Virus record (IMG/VR): IMGVR_UViG_3300009505_000025
Coordinates: 1 to 41,520 of that record
Strand: one strand, 5' to 3'
DNA length: 41,520 bases
Source of the DNA: a virus
Below the pieces are notes generated by a model. It did not search any database, was not told where the DNA came from, and saw only the letters and a list, made by a program, of their open reading frames with translations. Shown in pieces: positions 1-8,300 of this stretch (the stretch's first letter is position 1; every line of letters starts with the position of its first letter). A program made the translations under genes and the position numbers.

Positions 1-1
1 C

Positions 2-1078
2 AAAATAACAAAAGAAAACATAGAACCAATTGATTACCTTGACTTAGGTGGTTATGTTTGGAAGGACCATATCATTAATCGCAAGTTTAAAATTTGTGAT
101 GAAAAGAAATGTGATTACTCTGTGTTCATTGGAAATATTTGTGGCAATGACCGAGACAGAACTAAGACAATGGAAAGTACCATTGGATATATGATGCACG
201 GATATAAAAACTTAAGCTATTGCCCGGCAATCATATTGAATGATGAGGTAATATCAGACAACCCCGAAGGAGGTACGGGTAAAGGTTTGTTTATGAACGC
301 ACTTTCACAAATGAAAAAACTCGTGGTCATTGATGGTAAAGCATTCGCTTTCGAAAAATCATTTCCATATCAATTGGTATCAGCAGACACGCAGATACTT
401 TGTTTCGATGATGTAAAGAAGCACTTTGATTTTGAAAGATTGTTTAGTGTAGTTACAGAAGGACTTACTCTTGAAAAGAAAAATAAAGATGCTATCAAAA
501 TACCTTTTAGTAAATCTCCAAAGATTGCAATCACAACTAACTATGCAATTAAGGGAGCAGGTAATTCTTTTGAAAGAAGAAAATGGGAAATAGAACTTCA
601 CCAACATTACAATAAAAACTTCACTCCTCTTGATGAGTTTAATAAGCATTTCTTTGCAGAATGGAATGAAGATGAATGGTGTTTGTTCGATAACTATATG
701 ACATACTGCCTACAAGATTACTTAACTACAGGTTTAGTTAAAAGTAAATTTGTCAACCTAAAAATCAGACAACTCTCAGCACAAACTTCACACGATTTTA
801 TAGAATGGTGCGGACTTATTGAAGGTCATCAAAAGAATGATAAATTAAGAGTAGACACAAAACTTATGATGCAAGATTTATACTTCGACTTCATAGGGGA
901 GTATCCTGACTACGGACCAAAGGCTAAGATGACAATAAGCAGAACAAGATTCTATAGATGGTTAGTAGCCTATGGCTCATTCACCACCGGTGTTCAACCG
1001 TTAGAGGGAAGAGATATGAACGGAAGATGGTTCACTATTGTAAAACCAAAGGTTAAGCAATCATCAATGGACCTATGA
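2..1078 (+). CDS. Phage primase/helicase-type NTPase, C-terminal part (5' truncated by window)
   Basis: The reading frame is open to the left edge. The GTG at 122 is only an internal codon, because codons upstream to nt 2 continue without a stop, so the true start lies outside. A Walker A motif PEGGTGKG is encoded at nt 263-286. A Walker B-like ILCFDDV follows near nt 395-415, and a sensor-like KIAITTNY lies near nt 520-550. This arrangement is that of the superfamily 3/D5-like helicase domain found in phage primase-helicases (DUF5906-type proteins). It would unwind or load at the phage origin; an N-terminal primase domain, if there is one, is off the window. The stop overlaps the next ATG by four bases (ATGA), which suggests translational coupling in a replication operon. 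The family assignment is from motifs only. It could also be a stand-alone NTPase. Confidence 0.75.
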   Translation, partial: KITKENIEPIDYLDLGGYVWKDHIINRKFKICDEKKCDYSVFIGNICGNDRDRTKTMESTIGYMMHGYKNLSYCPAIILNDEVISDNPEGGTGKGLFMNALSQMKKLVVIDGKAFAFEKSFPYQLVSADTQILCFDDVKKHFDFERLFSVVTEGLTLEKKNKDAIKIPFSKSPKIAITTNYAIKGAGNSFERRKWEIELHQHYNKNFTPLDEFNKHFFAEWNEDEWCLFDNYMTYCLQDYLTTGLVKSKFVNLKIRQLSAQTSHDFIEWCGLIEGHQKNDKLRVDTKLMMQDLYFDFIGEYPDYGPKAKMTISRTRFYRWLVAYGSFTTGVQPLEGRDMNGRWFTIVKPKVKQSSMDL

Positions 1079-1305
1079 TAGATACGGTTCATATCGCTAT
1101 GATTAATTCATTTAATGTTATCATACTTGAATATGATTGGGAAGAAATTGTGGATGGAAAGAATCCATACTTCGCTCATAATATAGCTAAAAGGTTCCCG
1201 GGTATGAGGGACTTAGAAAAAATTTTAAATTATTTTATAGAACAAGAAGACTACAAAAGATGTGCAGCGTTACAAAGATATATTCAGGAAAAACAAGATT
1301 TGTAA
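1075..1305 (+). CDS. Small protein with UVR-like helical motif
   Basis: This is a 76-aa protein of the replication operon. Its ATG sits in an ATGA overlap with the upstream helicase gene, and its TAA overlaps the next start as TAATG. The C-terminal third (LNYFIEQEDYKRCAALQRYI, residues about 51-70) has the spacing of a UVR motif, the short helical hairpin used by UvrB/UvrC and by Clp-type adaptors to bind partners: alternating hydrophobics with ED-Y-R-AA at the centre. The N-terminal half contains a hydrophobic stretch (NVIILEYDW) with no motif I recognise. A role as an adaptor for the neighbouring helicases is only an inference from position. Confidence 0.65.
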   Translation: MIDTVHIAMINSFNVIILEYDWEEIVDGKNPYFAHNIAKRFPGMRDLEKILNYFIEQEDYKRCAALQRYIQEKQDL

Positions 1306-2741
1306 TGGATAGAATACCGGGTTACTCTGATGAGATGATGTATCGTCAGTCAAAGTTACTACACGGAATAGTATTTAAAACCAAATTAGTAAAAACGGGA
1401 AGAGGTAAGAATGCCGTTATGGTTGAGCAGAGATGCTACGAACATACTGAAGAGGTGGAGCGAAGAGCAATCGAAAGTCTTGAATATTACAAAGACAGAA
1501 TGGAAAATAAAAAATCAAAAATTAAATACAGAGAATATCAGAAAAAAATTATTGTTAAAGGAAGCGAAATACTTACATTAAAAGGCTTTTTATATCTAAC
1601 GATGGAGGTTAGAACAGGCAAGACACTTACAAGTTTAGGTATAGCTAAACTTAAAAATAAAAAAAATGTTTTGTTTGTTACTAAAAAGAAAGCAATCAGC
1701 AGCATAGAGAATGATTATGATTTACTTAACCCGGACTTTAGTATTACAATTATAAACTATGAATCATTACACAAAGTGGAAGGTGTTTTTGATTTAGTAA
1801 TATTAGATGAGGCACATAGTATGGGTGCATTCCCTAAACCAAGTAAACGTGCTAAGCAAGTAAAAGAACTATTACAAAAATCAGACAACCCAAATGTAAT
1901 TCTGTTATCAGGTACACCTACTCCTGAATCTTATAGTCAGATGTATCATCAAGTTTATGGGATAAAGGGAAATCCCTTTTCAAGCTTTGTAAACTTTTAT
2001 AAGTTTTCTAAACAGTATGTAAATGTTAAGCAAAGAAAAATCAATTCTCTTTACATAAATGATTACCACGATGGTCATCAAAAGATTATTGATGAGATGA
2101 AACCATATACTATTTCTTACTCACAAAAAGAGGCAGGGTTTAAGGTAGACACTCGTGAACACATACTTGAGGTAGACGTTGAGCCAATTACAAAGAAGCT
2201 TACGGCTCAATTAAAAAAACATAGGGTAGTAGAAGGGAAGGAAGAAGTTATACTTGGAGACACTCCCGTAAAGCTTATGATGAAGCTTCATCAATTATAT
2301 TCAGGGACCATTAAGTTTGAGTCAGGCAACTCAACAATTATAGATTATTCAAAAGCACAATTCATACACGACAACTTTGCAGATGTAAAGATTGGAATCT
2401 TCTATAAGTTTAAAGAAGAACTGAACGCACTTAAGAAGATATACGGAGACCAACTGTGCACAGAACTCAGTGTCTTTGAAGACACAAGTAAGTCTATAGC
2501 CTTACAGATTGTATCGGGTCGTGAGGGTATATCCTTACGAAAAGCAAAGGCACTTGTATATTATAACATAGACTTTAGTGCTACAAGCTATTGGCAGTCA
2601 AGAGATAGAATGACAACTAAAGATAGATTGGAATCAGATGTGTATTGGATATTCGCTAAGGGTGGAATAGAAAAAGATATTTATAAAGCAGTATCAAAGA
2701 AGAAGGACTTTACAGTAAATCATTTTAAAAAGATAATATGA
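1305..2741 (+). CDS. DEAH/SNF2-type superfamily 2 helicase
   Basis: This is a 478-aa superfamily 2 ATPase. Motif I is EVRTGKT with the P-loop lysine at residue 106, motif II is DEAH at residues 168-171, and motif III is LLSGTPTP. The C-terminal lobe carries SGREGISL and YWQSRDRM, which match motifs V and VI of SNF2-like helicases. Such phage enzymes remodel or unwind DNA during replication or recombination. I chose the ATG at 1305 because it overlaps the upstream TAA (TAATG). The frame is open upstream to an ATG at 1260, which would add 15 residues overlapping the previous gene and looks unlikely. One copy of the 16-bp repeat GTGTCTTTGAAGACAC lies in frame at 2470-2485, encoding VFED within SVFEDTS. 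The stop overlaps the next start (ATGA). Confidence 0.88.
   Translation: MDRIPGYSDEMMYRQSKLLHGIVFKTKLVKTGRGKNAVMVEQRCYEHTEEVERRAIESLEYYKDRMENKKSKIKYREYQKKIIVKGSEILTLKGFLYLTMEVRTGKTLTSLGIAKLKNKKNVLFVTKKKAISSIENDYDLLNPDFSITIINYESLHKVEGVFDLVILDEAHSMGAFPKPSKRAKQVKELLQKSDNPNVILLSGTPTPESYSQMYHQVYGIKGNPFSSFVNFYKFSKQYVNVKQRKINSLYINDYHDGHQKIIDEMKPYTISYSQKEAGFKVDTREHILEVDVEPITKKLTAQLKKHRVVEGKEEVILGDTPVKLMMKLHQLYSGTIKFESGNSTIIDYSKAQFIHDNFADVKIGIFYKFKEELNALKKIYGDQLCTELSVFEDTSKSIALQIVSGREGISLRKAKALVYYNIDFSATSYWQSRDRMTTKDRLESDVYWIFAKGGIEKDIYKAVSKKKDFTVNHFKKII
2470..2485. repeat. 16-bp near-palindrome, copy 1 (in helicase gene)
   Basis: Exact GTGTCTTTGAAGACAC on the plus strand: seven-base arms around a TG centre. 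In the helicase frame it reads as part of SVFEDTS. Confidence 0.85.
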
Positions 2742-3055
2742 ATAAACAAATAGCAAAACAACTACAATCATTTACTGATGAGGTGTGTAGAAGGTATTCC
2801 AATAAAGAAAGAAAGAACAACTACAATAATGAAACTTTTAGTGTGCAGGAAATTATACCAACAAGCGACCATACTGCAACTGTTATTTATGAAAAGAACA
2901 CGGGGAAAAGAGCAGCATTCTTTTTCTACTACATCCCCGGCATAAAAAGATGGCATTACTTTGTACCTACCGATAGTCATATAAACGGAATGACTTGCTT
3001 TTCAAATCAAAAGATAGAGGTCGAAAGGCATAACTATAGATATAACTTCCAATAA
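2738..3055 (+). CDS. Hypothetical protein, replication operon
   Basis: This 105-aa protein is one I do not recognise. It starts in an ATGA overlap with the helicase stop, so its expression is probably coupled to it. The sequence is basic and aromatic, with a central segment (KRAAFFFYYIPGIKRWHYF) that looks like a small beta-rich domain. There is no signal peptide or membrane segment. Position suggests a helper in DNA replication or recombination, without direct evidence. Confidence 0.7.
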   Translation: MNKQIAKQLQSFTDEVCRRYSNKERKNNYNNETFSVQEIIPTSDHTATVIYEKNTGKRAAFFFYYIPGIKRWHYFVPTDSHINGMTCFSNQKIEVERHNYRYNFQ

Positions 3056-3062
3056 AATATTT

Positions 3063-3070
3063 TATATTTG
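3063..3070 (+). promoter_or_regulatory. Possible Bacteroidetes-type -7 element (TATATTTG)
   Basis: TATATTTG fits the Bacteroidetes -7 consensus TAnnTTTG and lies in one of the few gaps of the plus-strand operon (3056-3074). No TTG-type -33 box is seen at the usual distance, and only four bases separate the motif from the ATG at 3075. Transcription from it would therefore start at or inside the 60-aa gene. It may be chance in AT-rich DNA. Confidence 0.25.
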
Positions 3071-3074
3071 TTAT

Positions 3075-3257
3075 ATGAGGTTCTTAAGATTTTTACTGAT
3101 TTGGATTAGTCAAAACTTAGCAATACCTTTTTGGGTAGTAGGTCACATACACCTGTCTATTCACAACTATCACGATGTAATAGAGATTGCATCATCATTA
3201 AGTATGAACCTTATTGTTGCTATAGGCTTCTTTGAGGATTACAAAAAGAACGGATGA
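3075..3257 (+). CDS. Small membrane protein
   Basis: This 60-aa protein is dominated by hydrophobic and aromatic residues. A first membrane-like segment (FLLIWISQNLAIPFWVVG) lies at residues about 6-23. A second (SLSMNLIVAIGFF) lies near residues 41-53, and a short charged tail (EDYKKNG) follows. This pattern predicts one or two inner-membrane passes. Its TGA overlaps the ATG of the nuclease gene, so it belongs to the same operon. Function is unknown; membrane association of replication and superinfection effects are both possible. Confidence 0.6.
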   Translation: MRFLRFLLIWISQNLAIPFWVVGHIHLSIHNYHDVIEIASSLSMNLIVAIGFFEDYKKNG

Positions 3258-3493
3258 CTGAACAACAAATACAATCAAAAAGAATAAAGCAGTTAGAAGC
3301 TGAAGGATATTATGTATTAAAATTAGTTAAGACAAACAAGAATGGTATACCGGATATTCTTGCTATACCACCAAACTCTAATGTAATCTTTAGTGAAGTC
3401 AAGACACCGAAAGGTAAAGTGTCAGAACTACAAAAGTATAGACTAAAAGAATTAGAGAAATATGGATTTACAACTGAAGTATTTAGAGGATGA
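3254..3493 (+). CDS. VRR-NUC domain nuclease
   Basis: This is a 79-aa stand-alone VRR-NUC domain, a branch of the PD-(D/E)XK nucleases. The catalytic pattern is visible: GIPDILAI with D34, SEVK with E48 and K50, then KGKVSELQ followed by a helix ending in LEKYGF. Length and order match the small phage members of the family, which act on branched DNA or other replication/recombination intermediates. The start is fixed by an ATGA overlap with the small membrane protein gene. It lies among helicases and a second nuclease, which supports a recombination or genome-processing role. Confidence 0.85.
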   Translation: MTEQQIQSKRIKQLEAEGYYVLKLVKTNKNGIPDILAIPPNSNVIFSEVKTPKGKVSELQKYRLKELEKYGFTTEVFRG

Positions 3494-3872
3494 GTTAGCG
3501 TATGAAGTTGATGATTGGTTTTATCAGCAGCTTAGCTACTACAGTATTGATGATGCATCTTTAATCATTGGACAAACTGTATCTGTAATGGAGTTTCTTC
3601 CAATAAAAAATGGATGGACCCAAGAGGTTGCAGGTGTAATAAAAAAAGAAGAACCCATATTTTTTGTTGTTGAATATTTAAAACAAGAAACAGAAAGACC
3701 TATATTAGTAGACCTTAATGAAATAGAAGTAGATGAATACTTAGATTTCATATCAAATAACAACTCAATCAAATCACATATAATAAAAAATGAGCCAATT
3801 AGAAACTTTATACTTGAAGGAGGAACAATTCAGCCACCTGAGAACGATAGTGAAGACTCTCTTAGGAGTTGA
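3462..3872 (+). CDS. Hypothetical acidic protein
   Basis: This 136-aa acidic protein matches no family I know. Its ATG at 3462 overlaps the end of the VRR-NUC gene by 32 bases. The next in-frame ATG would remove about 40 residues, so 3462 is preferred. The body alternates hydrophobic and acidic residues (for example VDLNEIEVDEYLDF). The last 27 codons overlap the start of the downstream gene in another frame, which leaves the C-terminal tail or the downstream start uncertain. Confidence 0.6.
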   Translation: MDLQLKYLEDELAYEVDDWFYQQLSYYSIDDASLIIGQTVSVMEFLPIKNGWTQEVAGVIKKEEPIFFVVEYLKQETERPILVDLNEIEVDEYLDFISNNNSIKSHIIKNEPIRNFILEGGTIQPPENDSEDSLRS

Positions 3873-4338
3873 TGTACGAAAAGACAGAAGCAGAGTACAA
3901 CACAATGTAAATGCTAAAATGATTTATGCTACCATATTAGGTGAAGCGGGGTATGGTTGTAGTGTTATAGCGAAGTCGATGTTAATGAACCACGCTTCCA
4001 TACTACACTACTTTAAAAACTTTAAGTGGTATGTAAAAACCGATGTTCAACTGCGTAATAACTACGAAAGAATTAAATCAGAATTCAATAAGAATTATGA
4101 CCCAATTTATTATGCGTCAGAAAATGAACTAAAAAAAGAATTAATTTCTTTGAGAATTAGAAACAAAGAGTTATCTTCGGAAACAGAAAAGCTTAGTTTA
4201 CGTCTAAAAGAATTCCAAGAAAAAGACAAAAGGCTTCAAGACTTGTTTAAAGTGATACAAGAAAGAACCCGAGTTGGAACTGAAGATGTAATCTTACATA
4301 AATTAAATCAATTCTACAATGGTATTTACGACAAGTGA
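3790..4338 (+). CDS. DnaA domain IV-like DNA-binding protein with coiled coil
   Basis: This 182-aa protein contains a segment resembling the C-terminal DNA-binding domain of DnaA. An Arg-rich DVRKDRSR entry is followed by two helices and then NHASILHY at residues 67-74, which lines up with the DHTTVLHA signature that contacts DnaA boxes. No AAA+ ATPase domain is present. Residues about 105-160 form a Lys/Glu/Leu-rich coiled coil (ELKKELISLRIRNKELSSET), so the protein is probably a dimer. A role in origin recognition, or in competing for DnaA boxes, is an inference. The ATG at 3790 overlaps the upstream gene by 83 bases; no later in-frame ATG keeps the whole domain. The MarR/Trp repressor-like HTH fold is an alternative reading. 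Confidence 0.65.
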   Translation: MSQLETLYLKEEQFSHLRTIVKTLLGVDVRKDRSRVQHNVNAKMIYATILGEAGYGCSVIAKSMLMNHASILHYFKNFKWYVKTDVQLRNNYERIKSEFNKNYDPIYYASENELKKELISLRIRNKELSSETEKLSLRLKEFQEKDKRLQDLFKVIQERTRVGTEDVILHKLNQFYNGIYDK

Positions 4339-4576
4339 AATAGAAAAGGTACTTTCCTATAAGACTTGGTCCAATAAAAGAAAGCAGGACAGGCTTCTTG
4401 AAATGGATTGCAGTATGCATTGTCATCTTGGTACGGACTCTACAAGGAAAGAGAAAGACGAAGTTAAAAAAATGTCTCGTAGAATTTATTTAGCAATTAA
4501 AACAATTAATAATAGTATGGGAACTTTGTTCTTACAAACAATGGACTCAAAAAACACATTAAAAGAACCCTTATAG
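4319..4576 (+). CDS. Conserved-looking small phage protein
   Basis: This 85-aa protein overlaps the end of the preceding gene by 20 bases. It has a helical, basic N-terminal half (EIEKVLSYKTWSNKRKQDRL) and a Cys/His pair (CSMHCH) at residues about 31-36, followed by a Lys-rich helix. A single C-x-x-C-x-H cluster could bind a metal, but with only these ligands that is speculative. I recognise the general type from phage replication clusters but know no function. Confidence 0.6.
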   Translation: MVFTTSEIEKVLSYKTWSNKRKQDRLLEMDCSMHCHLGTDSTRKEKDEVKKMSRRIYLAIKTINNSMGTLFLQTMDSKNTLKEPL

Positions 4577-4577
4577 A

Positions 4578-4772
4578 ATGGCTCCTGACCCATCAGCGTA
4601 TGACAAAGAACGTATCGCTCACATCAACTACCTGATGGATAACATTCACGACTCTACTACTGAAATCTACGAGGCTCTAATGGATAGAGACTTTGAGGTT
4701 TTAAAATCACAAATTAAATTGTTGCAGTCTATCTTAAAGGATATTTCAATATCAGTTGAGGATGACATATGA
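4578..4772 (+). CDS. Small acidic helical protein
   Basis: This 64-aa protein starts one base after the previous TAG. It looks entirely helical and amphipathic (HINYLMDNIHDSTTEIYEAL, then LKSQIKLLQSILKDI), which suggests a small dimer or helical bundle. There is no catalytic motif. The operon position just ahead of a nuclease gene is the only functional hint. Confidence 0.6.
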   Translation: MAPDPSAYDKERIAHINYLMDNIHDSTTEIYEALMDRDFEVLKSQIKLLQSILKDISISVEDDI

Positions 4773-5193
4773 CTATCAAGAGATTGCTTCGGAGCAGCAG
4801 CTATTTGCATTTATAAAAAAAAACTTTATACAAGATTTAAACCCTACTAAATTTACAAACAGTAGGTATGATTGTTATTCTTCCAAATACAATTTAGATA
4901 TAGAGTTAAAGTGTAGAAGAAAACACTATGATGAATTAATTATAGAAAGAAAAAAATACGACTCACTTATGGAGCGTAGTACAACTTATGGTACAATACC
5001 TGTTTATATAAACTCCACACCTAAAGGTGTTTGGGGTTTTTATTTGCAACAATATGAAGTAGAATGGTCACGCAGAGACCTACCTAAACAAACAGATTTC
5101 TCAGATAGACAAACCATATCAAAAGAAGTAGGCTACTTAAAAGTATCAGAAGGTGTAGACTTAATCCTTCTTCTTTCTTCTTCTTTTCCTTGA
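4762..5193 (+). CDS. Probable PD-(D/E)XK-type nuclease
   Basis: This protein is 143 aa from the ATG at 4762; a TTG two codons earlier is possible. The core has the layout of a small PD-(D/E)XK endonuclease: N-terminal acidic residues (E7 or E11), an aspartate at D37 in SRYDCYSS, and IELK with E48 and K50. A Lys/Arg-rich helix that could touch DNA follows. Known phage relatives cut branched or flapped DNA. It is the last plus-strand gene, and its 3' end overlaps the convergent 51-aa gene by 33 bases. The C-terminal tail (LILLLSSSF) is the antisense of that gene's Lys/Arg codons and may have little function. Family call is from motif spacing only. Confidence 0.6.
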   Translation: MTYDYQEIASEQQLFAFIKKNFIQDLNPTKFTNSRYDCYSSKYNLDIELKCRRKHYDELIIERKKYDSLMERSTTYGTIPVYINSTPKGVWGFYLQQYEVEWSRRDLPKQTDFSDRQTISKEVGYLKVSEGVDLILLLSSSFP

Positions 5194-5316
5194 ACTCTTT
5201 GATAGCTTAGATTTTTTAAATCCATCAGTTGCGTAGTAGAGTTTCACTTGTTTATCAGTGAACACCCTACCACTTGGACTTACGTTTTTATTTGGACCAA
5301 CTTTCTTAAATGGCAT
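5161..5316 (-). CDS. 51-aa basic protein, downstream of the giant ejection protein
   Basis: Reading the minus strand from 5316 gives an uninterrupted 51-aa frame that begins MPFKKVGPNKNVSPSGRVF, continues DKQVKLYYATDGFKK, and ends in a run RKRRRKKKD before TAA at 5161. Its ATG overlaps the TAA of the 2971-aa gene (TAATG), the same coupling seen elsewhere in this genome. The strong basic tail suggests nucleic-acid or virion-DNA binding. The SPSGR-F-KQVKLYYATDGF core looks like a compact conserved domain; I think I have seen similar short proteins in marine phages but cannot name a family. It overlaps the convergent nuclease gene by 33 bases. Confidence 0.75.
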   Translation of the reverse strand: MPFKKVGPNKNVSPSGRVFTDKQVKLYYATDGFKKSKLSKSSRKRRRKKKD

Positions 5317-8300
5317 TAGTTATATATGTCTTTAAGTTCATCTTTAACTTCTTTTTTCATCTGTTTTAACTCCTGCTCGATTTCATATGTGGGTCTTTCT
5401 TTCCCGTATAGTTCTTCGTACAACTCAGGGTCAATAGCCTTTATTGTTCTCTTACCTTCTGCAGTAGTTGTTTTCTTTTTAGTTTTACTCTTTGGTTTAG
5501 TTTGCCCATAACCCGGTCTGTAAGATGGTGTAATACCAAGTGCATCATACATATCATCCGAGTCTCCACTACCACCAAGAAGTTTTATTAATCCTATTGG
5601 TGCATCAAGTTGCATTCCTGAATAAATTTCTAACAACACTCTCGTTGCTTGAACTAACCCATCAGGACCACTGACATCTTTAATACTCTTGAATATTTTC
5701 CTAACTACAGATGTTAATGGGTTTACAACATCAGAGATTGGCTTTCTATCTTTCTCAGCGTATGCTATTGCCGTTTCAATTGCAGAACCCATAATAGGTA
5801 TAGCATAGATTAAGTTAAGTCCTAACGCTGCATCTCTCAATGCTTTGTACGCTCTATCTTTCTCTCCATCTTTACCGTGAAGTAATGCAGGTGCGTATGA
5901 CACTGCGGTAAACGCAACGTTTGCTAATGAATAATTTAAAAGCAATTTACGAAGCTGCTCTCTCTTAGGCATTTTACCCTTCATAATGTCGCTTGTTACA
6001 TTCATAGAAGATTGGTAAACGTTGTTCATCATTAGAAATAAAGAACTACCAAACATTGTAAACGTTCTGTTAAGAGCATCTGTGCTTTGCTGAAGTCCTA
6101 CTTTTTCTGTTGCTCTTCTTGATTGCTGAGTAGAGTTATAGTCATTGAAATTTCTAAGTGCTTCATTTTTATCTACACCATTTCTGATTTGTCTGTTGTA
6201 TAAAGCTTTGTATCCGAGTACACCAAGGATATCCCCTGCCACTGTAGTAAAACCTTTTACTTTTGTAAATGCTCTTGCAGCACGACCCTTTCTACCTTGT
6301 TGTGCTTTTGTTTTCTTAAAAGTTCTACCACCCGATTCAATACCAAATACATCACCTTCTAAACCTTGCTTGATACGATTATCAAAAGTTGCCGATATCT
6401 CTCTTGCTTCCTTAATATTTTTTCTTAAGAACAACAATACCTCAGCATAGTCTTTCATAAACCCAAGTGTGTCTAACCCCGGGATATATTTACCTGATGG
6501 CAATGCGTTATACTTTTGCCACGCAAATATAAATGAAGACATCTGCTTTGGAATCTGAACCAATTTCAGTGCTAAAGCAAAACCTGTAAACAAAGATTGT
6601 AATTTTGTAACGACATCTGCACTCTCTACTTGTGGTCCCGAATCAGGATTAATGGCATAATTAAGCGACCTTGAAAACAATTGCTTCATACCTGTTTCGT
6701 TTAAAAGGTTTTGTATTCCTTGGTCCTGAAGTATTGCGTTCATTTCCTTAACACCTACGGCATATGCTTTGTACTTCTCCATAGCCTTAACGTGCTCCTC
6801 CATAACCTCACTGAAAGACAAGCCTAATAAAACATCTCCTGTTAAATCAACACGCTCTTTAAGTGCAGGTGAAAACTCTGCAGTAAACACCTTGTTAAAT
6901 TCTCCTTGAAGAATCATATCGTTGGTGATTGCTCCTTTACTAATTGTTCTTGTAGGAAAGTAATTTTCTACATAACCAAGACTAACATCATTTACTTGTT
7001 GGTAAACTGCATTGGTCTCTTCAAAATATTTATTACTTAAAAAATCTACAGTTTGCTCTACCAACTCTTGATTGTCTTTACCAATAAATGTTTTAACCAA
7101 TTCTAAATCCACCTCCATCTTAGCCAACTTTTCTGCCTGAATTGGGTTTAGAGATAACGCATAGATTCTCATTGCTTGGTCTTTATTGAAAACATTTGAG
7201 GTTCTATTACCTGTTTCTGTATCTATAAATGACAACTCTTGAACATCTGTTCCTAATGAATACTTCCAATCGGTCCATTTTTTACCGTGAGTAGAATTAG
7301 TCATAGCATTCATATCACTTTCGGTTCTTCTAACACCTTGAAGATTTCTTTCATCGAAGTCGTTCAACACATTAAAAAATGTTTCAGTAAACATTCCGTC
7401 TCTATTTCCGTCAAGTATATTAGTAAACGTTTTAAAGTGAGTAACATAGTTTTGCATAAACTTAGCTACACCATTTGATGTTAAATCTTTTACACCATCT
7501 TCTTTAAACTGATTAAAGAATGCAGTAACCGCTCCAAATAATCCTTTTTCTTTAAATGCTTTTCTAATAAACTGCTTATTCTTCTCAAGACCGTTATCGT
7601 TTAGTGGATTACCGTTCTCATCATATAGCTGACCAAAGTCGTCTTTTATTTGTTCATTAAACTCTTTTTGTTTTTCTTCTACTTTCTGTCTTCTTTCTTC
7701 TTTTCTGTTGTTTAATCTTTGAATTGATTCTTTCCTTGCACTCTTGACATCTTCGAGTAACTCCTGAACATCTTCGAGTTCCATTGTCATAACGTCTGAA
7801 AAAGAATCCATTGCAATTCTTCTGTCAAGAAGTAATTTTTCTTTTGATGTAAGCTTCTTACCTTCCTCTTGTTTCTGAAGTATTTCTGTAATCCTTTCGT
7901 CTCTAACGCTATCTGCTAATTCCTGTAATGTTTCGAAGTCTTGTTTCATTACTGCATCCAAAACTTCTTTTACTTGAGAGAAATAGGCTTGACCTATTGC
8001 ATCTAACCCTGCTGCTCTTACCTTGCCTGAAGATGTTTTAGATTTTCTTGCTTTCTTTTTTACTATAGTTAGGATGTCTTTTATTACTCTGTTCTTTTCA
8101 TTATTTCTTTCAATCTCAACTTCTTTTAAAACCTCAGACATTTTACCTATGAAGTTTTTAGGTGTAGTTGTGTTGACTGTTTTTAGCAATCTGTTGATTA
8201 CTGTTTTAGAATAATTCTTACCTGCAGGTAGAAGCTTACGAATAATCATTCTCATTCTTCTTTGTGCATCTGTAAGATTATCTGCACTTATCTTTCTTTG

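Noticed and set aside
122-124. GTG at 122 as start of the first gene
   Set aside because: The same frame continues upstream to the window edge without a stop, so the gene begins outside.
380-649. Minus-strand 89-aa frame in the partial helicase gene
   Set aside because: Antisense of the ATPase core; its Phe/Lys/Ser-rich composition is that expected of a shadow frame.
5194-5316. Non-coding terminator region between the convergent modules
   Set aside because: The stretch is fully coding for the 51-aa minus-strand protein and no hairpin with U-run is seen.
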